DNA of 44,635 nucleotides from Bacteroidota bacterium (GCA_018266555.1 JAFEAF010000020.1:274-44908); one strand, 5' to 3'; counted from the stretch's first letter, positions 32,698 to 41,054 are shown. The notes: generated by a model not told the origin, from the letters alone. Program-made: numbers and translations.

Positions 32698-32726
32698 TTA
32701 CCTAAGGTAACTCATCAGTACCTTTA
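32698..32726 (+). promoter_or_regulatory. Possible promoter/operator of the aldehyde dehydrogenase gene
   Basis: A small inverted repeat TTACC-TAA-GGTAA (32698-32710) sits about 8 bases before a one-mismatch -7 element TACCTTTA (32719-32726), which is 34 bases before the ATG. The arrangement resembles an operator over the -33 region, but both parts are weak. Confidence 0.3.
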
Positions 32727-32760
32727 GTATATGTAAATTACATCCATCATCCGCTTTGTT

Positions 32761-34131
32761 ATGAATGCAGCGCCTTTAAATAATTTGCGCCATTACTTTG
32801 AATCAGGCGCAACCAAATCTTATTCTTTCAGAAAAGATCAGTTAAAAAAGCTGAAGCAGGCTGTTCTGAAATATGAATATAAATTGTATGATGCGTTGCG
32901 GACCGATTTAAAAAAAAGCCCCGAAGAAAGCTGGGTGACAGAGCTGGGTATGGTGATAGCCGAGATCAATGTGGCTATAAAAGAATTACGTAAGTGGATG
33001 AAACCAAATAGGGCGGGCACCAACCTGTTGAATTTTCCATCTGTCAGCTATGTGATGAACGAGCCGATGGGTGTTGTGATGATCATTGCTCCATGGAATT
33101 ATCCGTTTCAATTATTGATAAATCCATTGGTAGGCGCTATAGCAGCGGGTAATTGCGTTGTTTTAAAAGCAAGTGAATTTGCTCCGGCTACGGATGCGGT
33201 GATGAAAAAAATGATTGAAGAAACTTTTCCCAAAGAATATATTTTGTATGCACAGGGCGAAGGAGCGCAAATAGTACCACAGCTTATGAATCAATTCAGA
33301 TTTGATTTTGTTTTTTATACCGGCAGCACCGCTGTTGGCAAAATCATTTATAAAATGGCGGCAGAGAAATTGATACCGGTTACACTTGAATTGGGGGGCA
33401 AAAGCCCCTGTGTGGTGGAGAGGGATGCAAATATTAAAGTAGCCGCACAGAGAATCGGCATCACTAAATTTTCCGCTGCCGGGCAGATGTGTGTGGCTCC
33501 GGATTATATATTGGTGCATGAATCCGTGAAAGAGAAATTTATAAATGCTCTACGGAAGGCTATATTGATTTTCTTTAGTGAGAAACCGGAACAGGATTAT
33601 AATTATTGTAAGATCATTAATGAAAAACAATTTAACCGGTTGATAAGTTATCTGAAAGACGGAACAATTGTTTATGGAGGGAGAACGGATAAAGAAAAAC
33701 TATTTATTGAACCAACTATTTTAGAGAATATTGCAATGGATTCACCGGTAATGAAAGAAGAAATATTTGGCCCCATTCTGCCGGTGATTTCTTTCAAAAC
33801 CATGGAAGAAGCAAAGCTGATCATTCTGAAAAACCCCAACCCCTTATCATTTTATATTTATACGTCGAGCCGGAAAAAAGAAAAAGAGTGGCTGTCTGTC
33901 ATTCCTGCGGGCGGAGCTTGTATCAATAATTCAAGCTGGCATCTTACCAACCATCATTTACCATTCGGTGGCAGAGGCTTGAGCGGAATAGGTTATTACC
34001 ACGGCAAATATTCTTTTGATACTTTCAGTCATAAGAAAGCAGTAATGAAAACCCCAACCTGGTTTAATCCGAAAATAAAATACCCGCCGTTCAAAGGAAA
34101 ATTGAAAATTTTTAAGTGGATCATTAAGTAA
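32761..34131 (+). CDS. Aldehyde dehydrogenase family protein
   Basis: A 456-residue NAD(P)-dependent aldehyde dehydrogenase of the short class-3/ALDH3 type, which oxidises medium-chain or aromatic aldehydes. Catalytic features are present: N113 in PWNYP, K136, E210 in TLELGGKSP and the nucleophile C244 in GQMCVAPDYI. The C-terminal segment FGGRGLSGIGYYHGKYSFDTFSH is typical of this class, given here in parts FGGRGLSGIGYYHGKYSF. The C-terminus ends in a hydrophobic/basic tail (KLKIFKWIIK) that may associate with membrane. It follows the third ompH terminator, so it has its own transcription. Confidence 0.92.
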   Translation: MNAAPLNNLRHYFESGATKSYSFRKDQLKKLKQAVLKYEYKLYDALRTDLKKSPEESWVTELGMVIAEINVAIKELRKWMKPNRAGTNLLNFPSVSYVMNEPMGVVMIIAPWNYPFQLLINPLVGAIAAGNCVVLKASEFAPATDAVMKKMIEETFPKEYILYAQGEGAQIVPQLMNQFRFDFVFYTGSTAVGKIIYKMAAEKLIPVTLELGGKSPCVVERDANIKVAAQRIGITKFSAAGQMCVAPDYILVHESVKEKFINALRKAILIFFSEKPEQDYNYCKIINEKQFNRLISYLKDGTIVYGGRTDKEKLFIEPTILENIAMDSPVMKEEIFGPILPVISFKTMEEAKLIILKNPNPLSFYIYTSSRKKEKEWLSVIPAGGACINNSSWHLTNHHLPFGGRGLSGIGYYHGKYSFDTFSHKKAVMKTPTWFNPKIKYPPFKGKLKIFKWIIK

Positions 34132-34157
34132 CCATTTGCGAAAAACATAAAACATAT

Positions 34158-34252
34158 CTTAGTGATCATTGTATCTTAGTGGAAAGAAGAAAACTCCCAC
34201 AAAGGCACTAAGAGCACAAAGATTATCTGCTTGAACTTTGTGTCTTAGTTGG
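34158..34252. repeat. Degenerate extragenic palindromic repeat (CTTAGTG/CACAAAG type)
   Basis: About 95 bases built from CTTAGTG (34158-34164, 34175-34181), CACTAAG (34206-34212), CACAAAG (34215-34221) and the reverse arm CTTTGTGTCTTAG (34236-34248). The last two form a stem (CACAAAG/CTTTGTG and CTAAGA/TCTTAG with a G bulge). Similar CTTAGTG/CACAAAG repeats are common between genes in environmental Bacteroidota. It overlaps a spurious upstream TTG extension of the glutathione peroxidase frame. Confidence 0.6.
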
Positions 34253-34282
34253 AATTTTAATCTAATAGAACAAAATTCTGTA

Positions 34283-34981
34283 ATGGTGAATGTATTTGAA
34301 ATATTAAAAAAAGTATTAATCATATTATTTATGCTGGTACTCGTGTTTGCCGGCTACGTTGAATTAACGAACCTAAACTCGAAACACATGACTTACAGGC
34401 AAAAAGTTTTGAAAACGGTGTACCCGGTTTTTATGTGGTGGAGCCGTCTTGTTGGGAACAATTCAAATGAATTAGTAAACAGCAATTCAGAACCTGTCAT
34501 TCCATTTTATACATTGAAAGGCTTTCTTAATAACGGGAACGAATTAGATTTTACATCGCTGAAGGGAAAAAAGGTTTTGCTGGTGAATACAGCCAGCGAT
34601 TGCGGATATACCGATCAATATGCAGAATTGGAAAAACTGTATGAAAAATACAATAACAGTTTGGTTATAATCGGGTTTCCTTCCAATGATTTTAAACAGC
34701 AGGAAAACGGAACCGATGAAGAGATAGCGCAATTTTGTAAATTAAACTTTGGCATTTCTTTCCCAATGATGAAAAAAAGTGTAGTGATTAAAAGCGATCA
34801 GCAGAACGAAGTATTTAGATGGCTTACTGATCTGTCGCTGAATGGCTGGAATAATAAACAACCCACATGGAATTTTTGCAAATACCTGGTAAATGAAAAC
34901 GGTGTACTGACCAATTATTTCGGCTCTGCTGTATCGCCGCTCAGTAAAGACGTAATTAAAGCGATTGAAAAAAAATTATGA
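34283..34981 (+). CDS. Glutathione peroxidase family protein, membrane-anchored, thioredoxin-type
   Basis: A 232-residue peroxidase with a hydrophobic N-terminal anchor (about 8-26, VLIILFMLVLVFAGYVEL) followed by a basic linker. The GPx fold then shows the peroxidatic Cys in NTASDCGYTDQY, the Gln of the active site in KQQENG, and Trp-Asn in TWNFCKYL. A second Cys in QFCKLNFGISFP matches the resolving Cys of two-Cys, thioredoxin-dependent GPx enzymes. It therefore probably reduces hydroperoxides with thioredoxin rather than glutathione. The start is ATG 34283; the in-frame TTG at 34238 lies within an extragenic repeat. A small membrane-protein gene follows 3 bases later. Confidence 0.9.
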   Translation: MVNVFEILKKVLIILFMLVLVFAGYVELTNLNSKHMTYRQKVLKTVYPVFMWWSRLVGNNSNELVNSNSEPVIPFYTLKGFLNNGNELDFTSLKGKKVLLVNTASDCGYTDQYAELEKLYEKYNNSLVIIGFPSNDFKQQENGTDEEIAQFCKLNFGISFPMMKKSVVIKSDQQNEVFRWLTDLSLNGWNNKQPTWNFCKYLVNENGVLTNYFGSAVSPLSKDVIKAIEKKL

Positions 34982-34984
34982 TGT

Positions 34985-35218
34985 ATGTCGTATGATGAAA
35001 TCATCGGAACGATAGGCGTGGGACTTATCTTAAGTGCCTTTTTCTGCAATACATTTCAACTGATACCTAAAGAAGGCAAATTGTTTTTTGCGTTAAATGT
35101 TATTGGCGCTGCATTGGCATGTTATGCTTCCTGGTTAATTCATTTCTGGCCTTTTGTGATTCTCGAAGGAATCTGGACATTAGTTTCCTTTGTCGGGTTG
35201 ATGAAAAAATTCAAATAA
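34985..35218 (+). CDS. Small membrane protein, CBU_0592-like
   Basis: A 77-residue protein with three hydrophobic segments (about 8-24, 33-52, 53-72) and charged ends. The pattern, including GTIGVGLILSAFF and ILEGIWTLVSFVGLMKKFK, matches the CBU_0592-like small membrane protein family of unknown function. It starts 3 bases after the glutathione peroxidase stop codon and precedes trmO by 10 bases, so the three genes are probably one transcript. Confidence 0.8.
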   Translation: MSYDEIIGTIGVGLILSAFFCNTFQLIPKEGKLFFALNVIGAALACYASWLIHFWPFVILEGIWTLVSFVGLMKKFK

Positions 35219-35228
35219 ACATCTAAGT

Positions 35229-35687
35229 ATGGAAATAAGTTTAAAGCCCATAGCTATCGTAAAAAATCAACGAACCAGTCTCTCTGATGACTATTGGGGA
35301 AATGTGATCAGCGAGATTGAACTGCTGGATCATATAACGGCAGATGCTTTTAACGGCATCGAAGCGTTTTCCCATTTGGAAATCATCTTTTACTTTAATG
35401 AATCCGATAAATCAAAAATTGTTTTGAAAGGCCATCCCCGTGGAAATAAAAAATGGCCCGAAGTGGGAATTTTTGCCCAGCGAAAAAAAGAACGGCCTAA
35501 TGCCATAGGTTTAACGATTGTTGAATTGATAAAACGGGAAGGAAATAAGTTGTGGGTAAAACGTCTTGATGCCATCCATGGTACTCCGGTGCTGGATATA
35601 AAACCCGTGATGAAAGAATTTCTGCCGGCTGTGGAAATTAAACAACCCCAATGGTCAGTTGAATTGATGAAAGAGTATTGGAAATAG
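35229..35687 (+). CDS. trmO: tRNA (t6A37) N6-methyltransferase TrmO
   Basis: A 152-residue TsaA/TrmO protein, which uses SAM to methylate N6-threonylcarbamoyladenosine at position 37 of tRNA to m6t6A. The substrate and SAM-binding signature is clear: EVGIFAQRKKERPNAIGLTI (about 78-97), then DAIHGTPVLDIKP (about 118-130). The C-terminal domain found in some homologues is absent, giving the short form. It follows the small membrane gene by 10 bases and converges on dusB, another tRNA-modification gene, with 1 base between their stop codons. Confidence 0.92.
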   Translation: MEISLKPIAIVKNQRTSLSDDYWGNVISEIELLDHITADAFNGIEAFSHLEIIFYFNESDKSKIVLKGHPRGNKKWPEVGIFAQRKKERPNAIGLTIVELIKREGNKLWVKRLDAIHGTPVLDIKPVMKEFLPAVEIKQPQWSVELMKEYWK

Positions 35688-35688
35688 A

Positions 35689-36723
35689 TCAGCCACAATT
35701 ATAGGCCATCGCCTCCATTTCAACCATTCTACTTTCAAACCGGTGGCCCGAATAAATTTTTATAATCTCATTGAGTGTTTCATCAATTTCCTCTACTGAC
35801 TTAACGGTCACTAGCTTCAGCCGGTAATCCCTGATATTCGGAAGCCCTTTGAGATAATTGGTATAATGCCTTCTCATTTCGTTGATACCCGGTATTAATC
35901 CTTTCCATTCTACAGAACGATATAAATGTTGCCGGATCACATCCACTCTTTGTTCAATAGTAGGCGGCGCAAGCTGTTGCCCCGTTTTATAAAATTGTTT
36001 TATTTCATTAAATATCCATGGATACCCAATTGCGGCTCGGCCAATCATGATGCCATCTACGCCAAACCTGTTTTTATACTCCAAAGCTTTCTCCGGAGAA
36101 TCAATATCACCGTTTCCAAAAATCGGGATTTGAATACGTGGATTCTCTTTCACTTTTGCAATCCAGGTCCAGTCGGCCTCGCCTTTATACATCTGGCTCC
36201 GGGTGCGGCCATGAATGGATAATGCTTTTATTCCCACATCCTGCAATCGTTCCGCCACTTCCATAATATTTATAGAAGCATCATCCCAGCCCAATCTTGT
36301 TTTTACGGTGACAGGTAATGAAGTAGAACGCACTACTGCATCCGTTAACCGCACCATCATATCCACATCCTTCAACACAGCAGCACCGGCTCCCTTTGAC
36401 ACAACTTTTTTTACCGGGCAACCAAAATTGATATCAACCAGATCAGGTTGCACTGCATCAACAATTTTAGCGCTTAATGCCATGGCCTCTTCATCGCCGC
36501 CGAATATCTGGATGCCAACCGGCCGTTCATAATCGAAGATGTCTAATTTTTGCCTGCTCTTGATTGCATCACGGATCAGGCCTTCCGATGAAATGAATTC
36601 AGTAAACATCAGGTCCGCACCATTGGCTTTACAAACTGCACGGAACGGCGGATCGCTGACATCTTCCATGGGAGCGAGGAGCAAGGGGAAGTCATTAAAT
36701 TTTATGTTTCCTATTTTAAGCAA
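35689..36723 (-). CDS. dusB: tRNA-dihydrouridine synthase DusB
   Basis: FMN-dependent reduction of uridine to dihydrouridine in tRNA D-loops. The 344-residue protein has LLLAPMEDVSDPPFR (14-28), FTEFISSEGL (40-49) and the catalytic Cys C102 in DINFGCPVKK, plus the KTRLGWDD and HGRTRSQMYKG segments. There is no ATG at the expected N-terminus. The TTG at 36723 gives LKIGNIKFNDFPLLL right after the start, which fits the family. A TTG at 36783 would add 20 residues from an inverted-repeat region and is rejected. Confidence 0.93.
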   Translation of the reverse strand: MLKIGNIKFNDFPLLLAPMEDVSDPPFRAVCKANGADLMFTEFISSEGLIRDAIKSRQKLDIFDYERPVGIQIFGGDEEAMALSAKIVDAVQPDLVDINFGCPVKKVVSKGAGAAVLKDVDMMVRLTDAVVRSTSLPVTVKTRLGWDDASINIMEVAERLQDVGIKALSIHGRTRSQMYKGEADWTWIAKVKENPRIQIPIFGNGDIDSPEKALEYKNRFGVDGIMIGRAAIGYPWIFNEIKQFYKTGQQLAPPTIEQRVDVIRQHLYRSVEWKGLIPGINEMRRHYTNYLKGLPNIRDYRLKLVTVKSVEEIDETLNEIIKIYSGHRFESRMVEMEAMAYNCG

Positions 36724-36746
36724 ATAAATTGTTTGATGGTTCGTTG

Positions 36747-36789
36747 GTTTGATTGTTTTTTCGTAAATGAACCTTGCTAACAATCAAAC
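36747..36789. repeat. 11-bp inverted repeat upstream of dusB
   Basis: GTTTGATTGTT (36747-36757) and AACAATCAAAC (36779-36789) are perfect reverse complements with a 21-base spacer. A third, degenerate copy (TTGTTTGATGG) lies at 36729-36739. It occupies the divergent region between dusB and the CPBP protease gene and resembles a small extragenic repeat. Confidence 0.55.
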
Positions 36790-36865
36790 AATGTAACAAT
36801 AACATATTTTTGTTTCACCGCTATCTGGCGGGAACCTGCAAATTTACCATTTAATAGCAGAAATT

Positions 36866-37819
36866 ATGTACGACAGTAATTCAAAAGGTATTTCTTACAC
36901 GGCGGGGTTTTTTATCCTGATTGGTTTTGTTGTGGGGTGTATTGTGCTTGCTGGAATAATCAGTATTCCTATCTGGACAAGCATGACGGGAACCAATTTT
37001 GAAAAAATGACTACAGAAATGGAAAACCCGGCTTATGCCAATGCATACAAAGTAATTCAGATTGTTACTGCTGTAATAGGATTTTTTGTTCCTGCATGGC
37101 TTACTGCGTTTTTACTGAATAGGAAACCGATGAAGCTGATGGGTTTTTCCGGAACTCCAAAATGGATGCAGCTTTTTCTTGTTGTTCTGATTGTTTTTTT
37201 TGGATTGATGGTTTCAACAGGGTTATCCTATTTCAATAGCCACCTTCCGATATCCACGGAGATGAAAGCTCATTTTGATAAAATGGAAGCAGACTATAAC
37301 AATGGTGTGGAATCTATTATCAGTTTAAACAACTTCTCCGGATTCCTGCTTGCGTTATTCATATTGGCAATTATGCCTGCAATATGTGAAGAAGCATTGT
37401 TCCGTGGCGGGTTACAAAATTTTCTTACCCGGTCAACAAAGAAGCCTTGGGTTTCCATCATTTTAGTCAGCATTTTATTCAGTTTGGCGCATTGGTCTTT
37501 TTATGGATTTTTATCCCGGTTTTTTTTGGGTATCATGCTTGGATTATTGTATCAATATTCGGGGAAAATCTGGTTAAACATATTCGCACATTTTCTGAAT
37601 AATGGCATTGCTATTACGGTACTATATGTTTATACGCTTAATGGAACTCCTTTGAAAGAAGCTATGAATGAAGACTCTGAAAGTTTCTGGGGAATATTTG
37701 CATTGCCGGTAGTCATAGCCTTGTTTGTTTGGTTTTGGAAAATTTCAAAAAAAAATAAAAAAGTAATAACGATTCCGCCACCTCCTGTTTCAAATAATCC
37801 CGGAGATTTGTTTTCATAA
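36866..37819 (+). CDS. CPBP family intramembrane glutamic endopeptidase
   Basis: A 317-residue polytopic membrane protein of the CPBP/Rce1 family. The catalytic motif EExxxR is E175-E176-R180 in CEEALFRGG; conserved His residues are H209 in SLAHWSFYG and H242 in FAHFLNNG. Seven or eight hydrophobic segments are visible. Members cleave substrates inside the membrane; bacterial roles include bacteriocin immunity and membrane-protein processing, and the substrate here is unknown. The phosphatidate cytidylyltransferase gene starts 15 bases downstream. Confidence 0.92.
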   Translation: MYDSNSKGISYTAGFFILIGFVVGCIVLAGIISIPIWTSMTGTNFEKMTTEMENPAYANAYKVIQIVTAVIGFFVPAWLTAFLLNRKPMKLMGFSGTPKWMQLFLVVLIVFFGLMVSTGLSYFNSHLPISTEMKAHFDKMEADYNNGVESIISLNNFSGFLLALFILAIMPAICEEALFRGGLQNFLTRSTKKPWVSIILVSILFSLAHWSFYGFLSRFFLGIMLGLLYQYSGKIWLNIFAHFLNNGIAITVLYVYTLNGTPLKEAMNEDSESFWGIFALPVVIALFVWFWKISKKNKKVITIPPPPVSNNPGDLFS

Positions 37820-37834
37820 CAATTGTTTTACTGT

Positions 37835-38722
37835 ATGGCATTTAACTGGCAAACCTTCCGAACAAGATCACTTACCGCTGCTGTATTTGTGGTTCTGATG
37901 CTTGCGGGTTTGCTTTGGAACCAATGGAGCTTTTTGATTTTGTTTTCTATTATTCATTTCGGTTGCTGGTGGGAGTATGTCAAACTGGTAGAAAAAATAC
38001 GGAATACAACGTTTCATATTTACTTCAAACTTGGGTTGATGCTTGCCGGTTACGGATTGATGCTTTGGTTTTGCAATTCCGTTTATGAGATCAATGATTA
38101 TACAATCAGGAAAAACTTTTTTCTACCATTATCTGTATCAGGTTTCGTGCTGATGGGTTTCGGTATTTTTTTACAACATAAAGTGCAATTAAAGGCATTG
38201 GGTGCCGCCCTGCTGGGTATGTTATATATTTCTTTGAGCTGGGGGCTGATGATGGATCATCAAAGAGAATATTTTATTTCAAAAGTTGATGTGGGCTTTC
38301 AATCAATCCCCGGATGGCATTTGATCATAGTTCCCTGTGCTATTATTTTTTCCATTTGGATAAATGATACGATGGCATACATTGTCGGTTCTTTGATCGG
38401 AAGAACACCGCTTTCCAAAATTTCTCCCAAGAAAACGGTGGAAGGAACATTGGGGGGAATTATCCTTGCCGTAATAGTAGCTGCTTTTATAGCCCGTCTT
38501 TCTCATTTTAATGTAGTAGCTATTGTAATAATTGCATTAATATCTTCCGTTGCAGGTACGCTTGGCGATCTTTTGGAATCCAAACTCAAGCGGATGGCAG
38601 GTGTAAAAGACAGTGGGCATATTATGCCGGGTCATGGTGGATTTCTCGATAGGTTTGATTCATTGCTACTCGCCATTCCTGCTGTATGGATGTATGTAAA
38701 TTTTTTTCTGGATAAATCTTAA
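37835..38722 (+). CDS. cdsA: Phosphatidate cytidylyltransferase
   Basis: Makes CDP-diacylglycerol from phosphatidate and CTP (inner membrane), the branch point for phospholipid synthesis. The 295-residue protein has about eight hydrophobic segments and the family signature KRMAGVKDSGHIMPGHGG followed by FLDRFDSLL near the C-terminus. WINDTMAYIVGSLIGRTPL earlier is also typical. The TTG at 37823 is rejected for ATG 37835. It runs between the CPBP gene (15 bases upstream) and psd (51 bases downstream). Confidence 0.96.
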   Translation: MAFNWQTFRTRSLTAAVFVVLMLAGLLWNQWSFLILFSIIHFGCWWEYVKLVEKIRNTTFHIYFKLGLMLAGYGLMLWFCNSVYEINDYTIRKNFFLPLSVSGFVLMGFGIFLQHKVQLKALGAALLGMLYISLSWGLMMDHQREYFISKVDVGFQSIPGWHLIIVPCAIIFSIWINDTMAYIVGSLIGRTPLSKISPKKTVEGTLGGIILAVIVAAFIARLSHFNVVAIVIIALISSVAGTLGDLLESKLKRMAGVKDSGHIMPGHGGFLDRFDSLLLAIPAVWMYVNFFLDKS

Positions 38723-38748
38723 ATACTTCTTCGCTTCCAGCCATTCAC

Positions 38749-38756
38749 TACATTTG
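38749..38756 (+). promoter_or_regulatory. Bacteroidota -7 element upstream of psd
   Basis: TACATTTG matches TAnnTTTG, 17 bases before the psd ATG. It implies psd can be transcribed apart from cdsA. Confidence 0.55.
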
Positions 38757-38773
38757 CAGTTCAATCATTTTCG

Positions 38774-39430
38774 ATGACTATTCACAAAGAAGGATATAAA
38801 ACGATTGCATGGAGCGTAATCATTTTTGCAGCGCTTAATCTTGTTTCGGTTTATATTTTCAGTCTTAACAATCCTTTTATTTGCTGGTTCATTCTTTTCA
38901 TCTCAGTGGCTTTATTAATTTTTATGATATCTTTTTTTCGTGTACCCAACAGAACATTAACACACAGGGAGGATGGCATCATTGCACCTGCTGATGGTAA
39001 GGTGGTAGCGGTAGAAGAAGTGCAGGCTGATGAATATTTTACAGATAAAAGAATACAGGTTTCTATCTTCATGAGTCCATTGAATGTACATCTTAACCGT
39101 AACCCGGTAAGCGGTGAAGTGAAATATAGTCAATACCATAAAGGAAAATATTTAGTGGCCTGGCATCCGAAATCTTCTACGGAAAATGAACGGCATACGG
39201 TTGTATATCGGAAAGATGAAAAAGAAATATTAATAAAACAAATAGCCGGAGCGTTGGCAAAAAGAATTGTCAACTATCTGCAGGCGGGGCAACCAGTGGA
39301 ACAAACAGAGGAAATGGGCTTTATAAAGTTCGGCTCCCGTGTTGATTTGTTATTACCGCCGGATGCAAAAGTGCAGGTAAAAATTGGGGACAAAGTCCGG
39401 GGCGGTGTGTCTGTCATTGCTGTTTGGTAA
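38774..39430 (+). CDS. psd: Phosphatidylserine decarboxylase family protein
   Basis: Decarboxylates phosphatidylserine to phosphatidylethanolamine. The 218-residue protein is the short, archaetidylserine-decarboxylase-like form. Two hydrophobic segments at the N-terminus (about 10-30 and 34-53) anchor it. Core motifs are APADGKVVAVEEV (71-83), SPLNVHLNRNPVSGEV (101-116) and GFIKFGSRVDLLLP (182-195). Self-cleavage should occur between G187 and S188, producing the pyruvoyl cofactor on the new alpha chain. It follows cdsA by 51 bases, completing a cdsA-psd lipid pair; the intervening PS synthase is not in this window. Confidence 0.94.
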   Translation: MTIHKEGYKTIAWSVIIFAALNLVSVYIFSLNNPFICWFILFISVALLIFMISFFRVPNRTLTHREDGIIAPADGKVVAVEEVQADEYFTDKRIQVSIFMSPLNVHLNRNPVSGEVKYSQYHKGKYLVAWHPKSSTENERHTVVYRKDEKEILIKQIAGALAKRIVNYLQAGQPVEQTEEMGFIKFGSRVDLLLPPDAKVQVKIGDKVRGGVSVIAVW

Positions 39431-39473
39431 TTTATTTATTGCCTCTTTAAAAGTCAGGGCAAAAATTTACCCT

Positions 39474-40169
39474 TTAAAAAATTGTTTCCATTTCTTTTAA
39501 TGAGCGGACAGTATAAGTGGGTTTGATGTCGGTTTCAATATTCAGATGATTAACGAATACCTGGTCCATTCCAAAATTCATGGCTCCTGCTATATCCACT
39601 TCAAGATTGTCACCGATCATGATGCTTTCATCTTTAAATGCTTTGGTTTTTTCCAACGCAAAATCAAAAATTTCTTTATTTGGTTTTAAACTGTTGGAGC
39701 CTTCGGAAGTGATGATTTCTTTAAAAAATGTATTGAGCCCTGAATATTTTAATTTACTATGCTGAGTTTTTTCGAATCCGTTTGTAATAAGATGCAGTTC
39801 ATACTTTTTGTTTTGAAGATACTCCAGCAATTCAACGGCATAAGGAAAAAGGATTTTCCGTGTAGGCAGCAAATCAAGGAACTGCGTACTCATTTTATGG
39901 GCTAAAGATTCATCTGCTATTTTAAAATCCAATAAGGACAGCCACATTCTTTTTACCCTCAGTTCATCCTGTTTGATGAAACCATTGCGGTAACGTTCCC
40001 ATAGCTTTTCATTGTGTTGTATATAATTTTTATAAAATTCATCAAAGCTGCTCACCCCTTTTTTGTTTAAGTCGAACGTATCATACAATTCGGTAAGGGT
40101 AGCACGGGCATTGGCTTCAAAATCCCATAATGTATGGTCGAGGTCAAAAAAAAGATGGCGATATTTCAT
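39474..40169 (-). CDS. YjjG family HAD-superfamily nucleotidase
   Basis: A 231-residue HAD hydrolase, similar to YjjG, which dephosphorylates non-canonical and pyrimidine nucleotides (nucleotide pool clean-up). The catalytic DxD is D10 and D12 in FFDLDHTLWDF; motif II is ITNGFEKTQ, and motif III/IV is SLKPNKEIFDFA then MIGDNLEVDIAGA. The cap domain is helical (about 18-95). Substrate preference is inferred from family resemblance only. It converges with psd; the 43-base gap holds a weak GGG/CCC hairpin. Confidence 0.88.
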   Translation of the reverse strand: MKYRHLFFDLDHTLWDFEANARATLTELYDTFDLNKKGVSSFDEFYKNYIQHNEKLWERYRNGFIKQDELRVKRMWLSLLDFKIADESLAHKMSTQFLDLLPTRKILFPYAVELLEYLQNKKYELHLITNGFEKTQHSKLKYSGLNTFFKEIITSEGSNSLKPNKEIFDFALEKTKAFKDESIMIGDNLEVDIAGAMNFGMDQVFVNHLNIETDIKPTYTVRSLKEMETIF

Positions 40170-40254
40170 TGCGGCAATTTACGATTTAAGAAGTAAGATT
40201 TACGAATTTGATGAGTAACTTGCTGTTTATAGTAAATCTTTATTCAGGAATTTT

Positions 40255-40956
40255 ATGAACGTTATCATCACAGGCGCATCCAGAGGATTAGGAAAGGCTG
40301 CAGCCCGTTTATTTGCGGCAAATGGCCATCATTTATACTTATCTTCCAGAAGTGAAACTGGTTTATACAAGACGATGGAAGAACTGATGGTGAAATATCC
40401 TGATATCACGATCAAAGCAAAACCTTTTGATTTGAGCGAGAAGGAAAATGCAATAGCATTAGGAAATTGGATTTTGGATCTTGGTATTTCAATAGATGTA
40501 TTAATTAATAATGCCGGCTCTTTTATTCCGGGAAGCGTACAGGATGAACCGGATAGTGCATTAGAAAATCTGATTGCAACGAATTTATACAGCGCCTATC
40601 ATTTAACCAGAACACTTTTGCCTAAAATGATGGTACAAAAAAGCGGCCATATTTTCAATATGTGTTCTGTTGCATCTATAAAAGCGTATAACAATGGCGG
40701 ATCATACAGCATCAGCAAATTTGCATTGCTTGGTTTTTCAAAAAACCTTCGGGAAGAAATGAAGCCGTATGGAATTAAGGTAACAACAATCATTGCCGGC
40801 GCCGCCTATACGGATTCGTGGGCTGACAGCGGGATTGACAAAAACAGGTTTATGGAAGCAGATGATATTGCTAAAATGATTTATGCAGCATCACAGCTTT
40901 CACCCCTGGCTTGCGTAGAAGAAATTTTGATGCGTCCTCAGTTGGGTGATATCTAA
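40255..40956 (+). CDS. Short-chain dehydrogenase/reductase
   Basis: A 233-residue classical SDR, NAD(P)-dependent. The dinucleotide motif TGASRGLG (6-13), NNAG (85-88), and the catalytic S138, Y151 and K155 (YSISK) are all present. R10 after the first Gly favours NADP. The substrate cannot be assigned from sequence; 3-oxoacyl-ACP-like or short-chain ketone reductases share these features. It diverges from the HAD gene, with 85 bases between starts, and converges with the response regulator. Confidence 0.9.
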   Translation: MNVIITGASRGLGKAAARLFAANGHHLYLSSRSETGLYKTMEELMVKYPDITIKAKPFDLSEKENAIALGNWILDLGISIDVLINNAGSFIPGSVQDEPDSALENLIATNLYSAYHLTRTLLPKMMVQKSGHIFNMCSVASIKAYNNGGSYSISKFALLGFSKNLREEMKPYGIKVTTIIAGAAYTDSWADSGIDKNRFMEADDIAKMIYAASQLSPLACVEEILMRPQLGDI

Positions 40957-40980
40957 CGTATTTAATTATTGATTACGGAT

Positions 40981-41020
40981 TAATAATTATTAGGTATTGA
41001 TTGTTGAATATTTCAACAAT
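40981..41020. terminator. AT-rich palindromes between convergent SDR and response regulator genes
   Basis: TAATAATTATTA (40981-40992) is a perfect 12-bp palindrome, and ATTGTTGAA-TAT-TTCAACAAT (41000-41020) is a perfect 9-bp hairpin. Both lie between convergent genes, which fits bidirectional termination, although no clean T-tract follows. Confidence 0.45.
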
Positions 41021-41054
41021 AGAATAAATAAGCTATAGAGTAATTGTACCGGAT

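Noticed and set aside
33163-33519. 118-codon frame opposite the aldehyde dehydrogenase
   Set aside because: It is a shadow of the dehydrogenase coding sequence, which has all catalytic residues.
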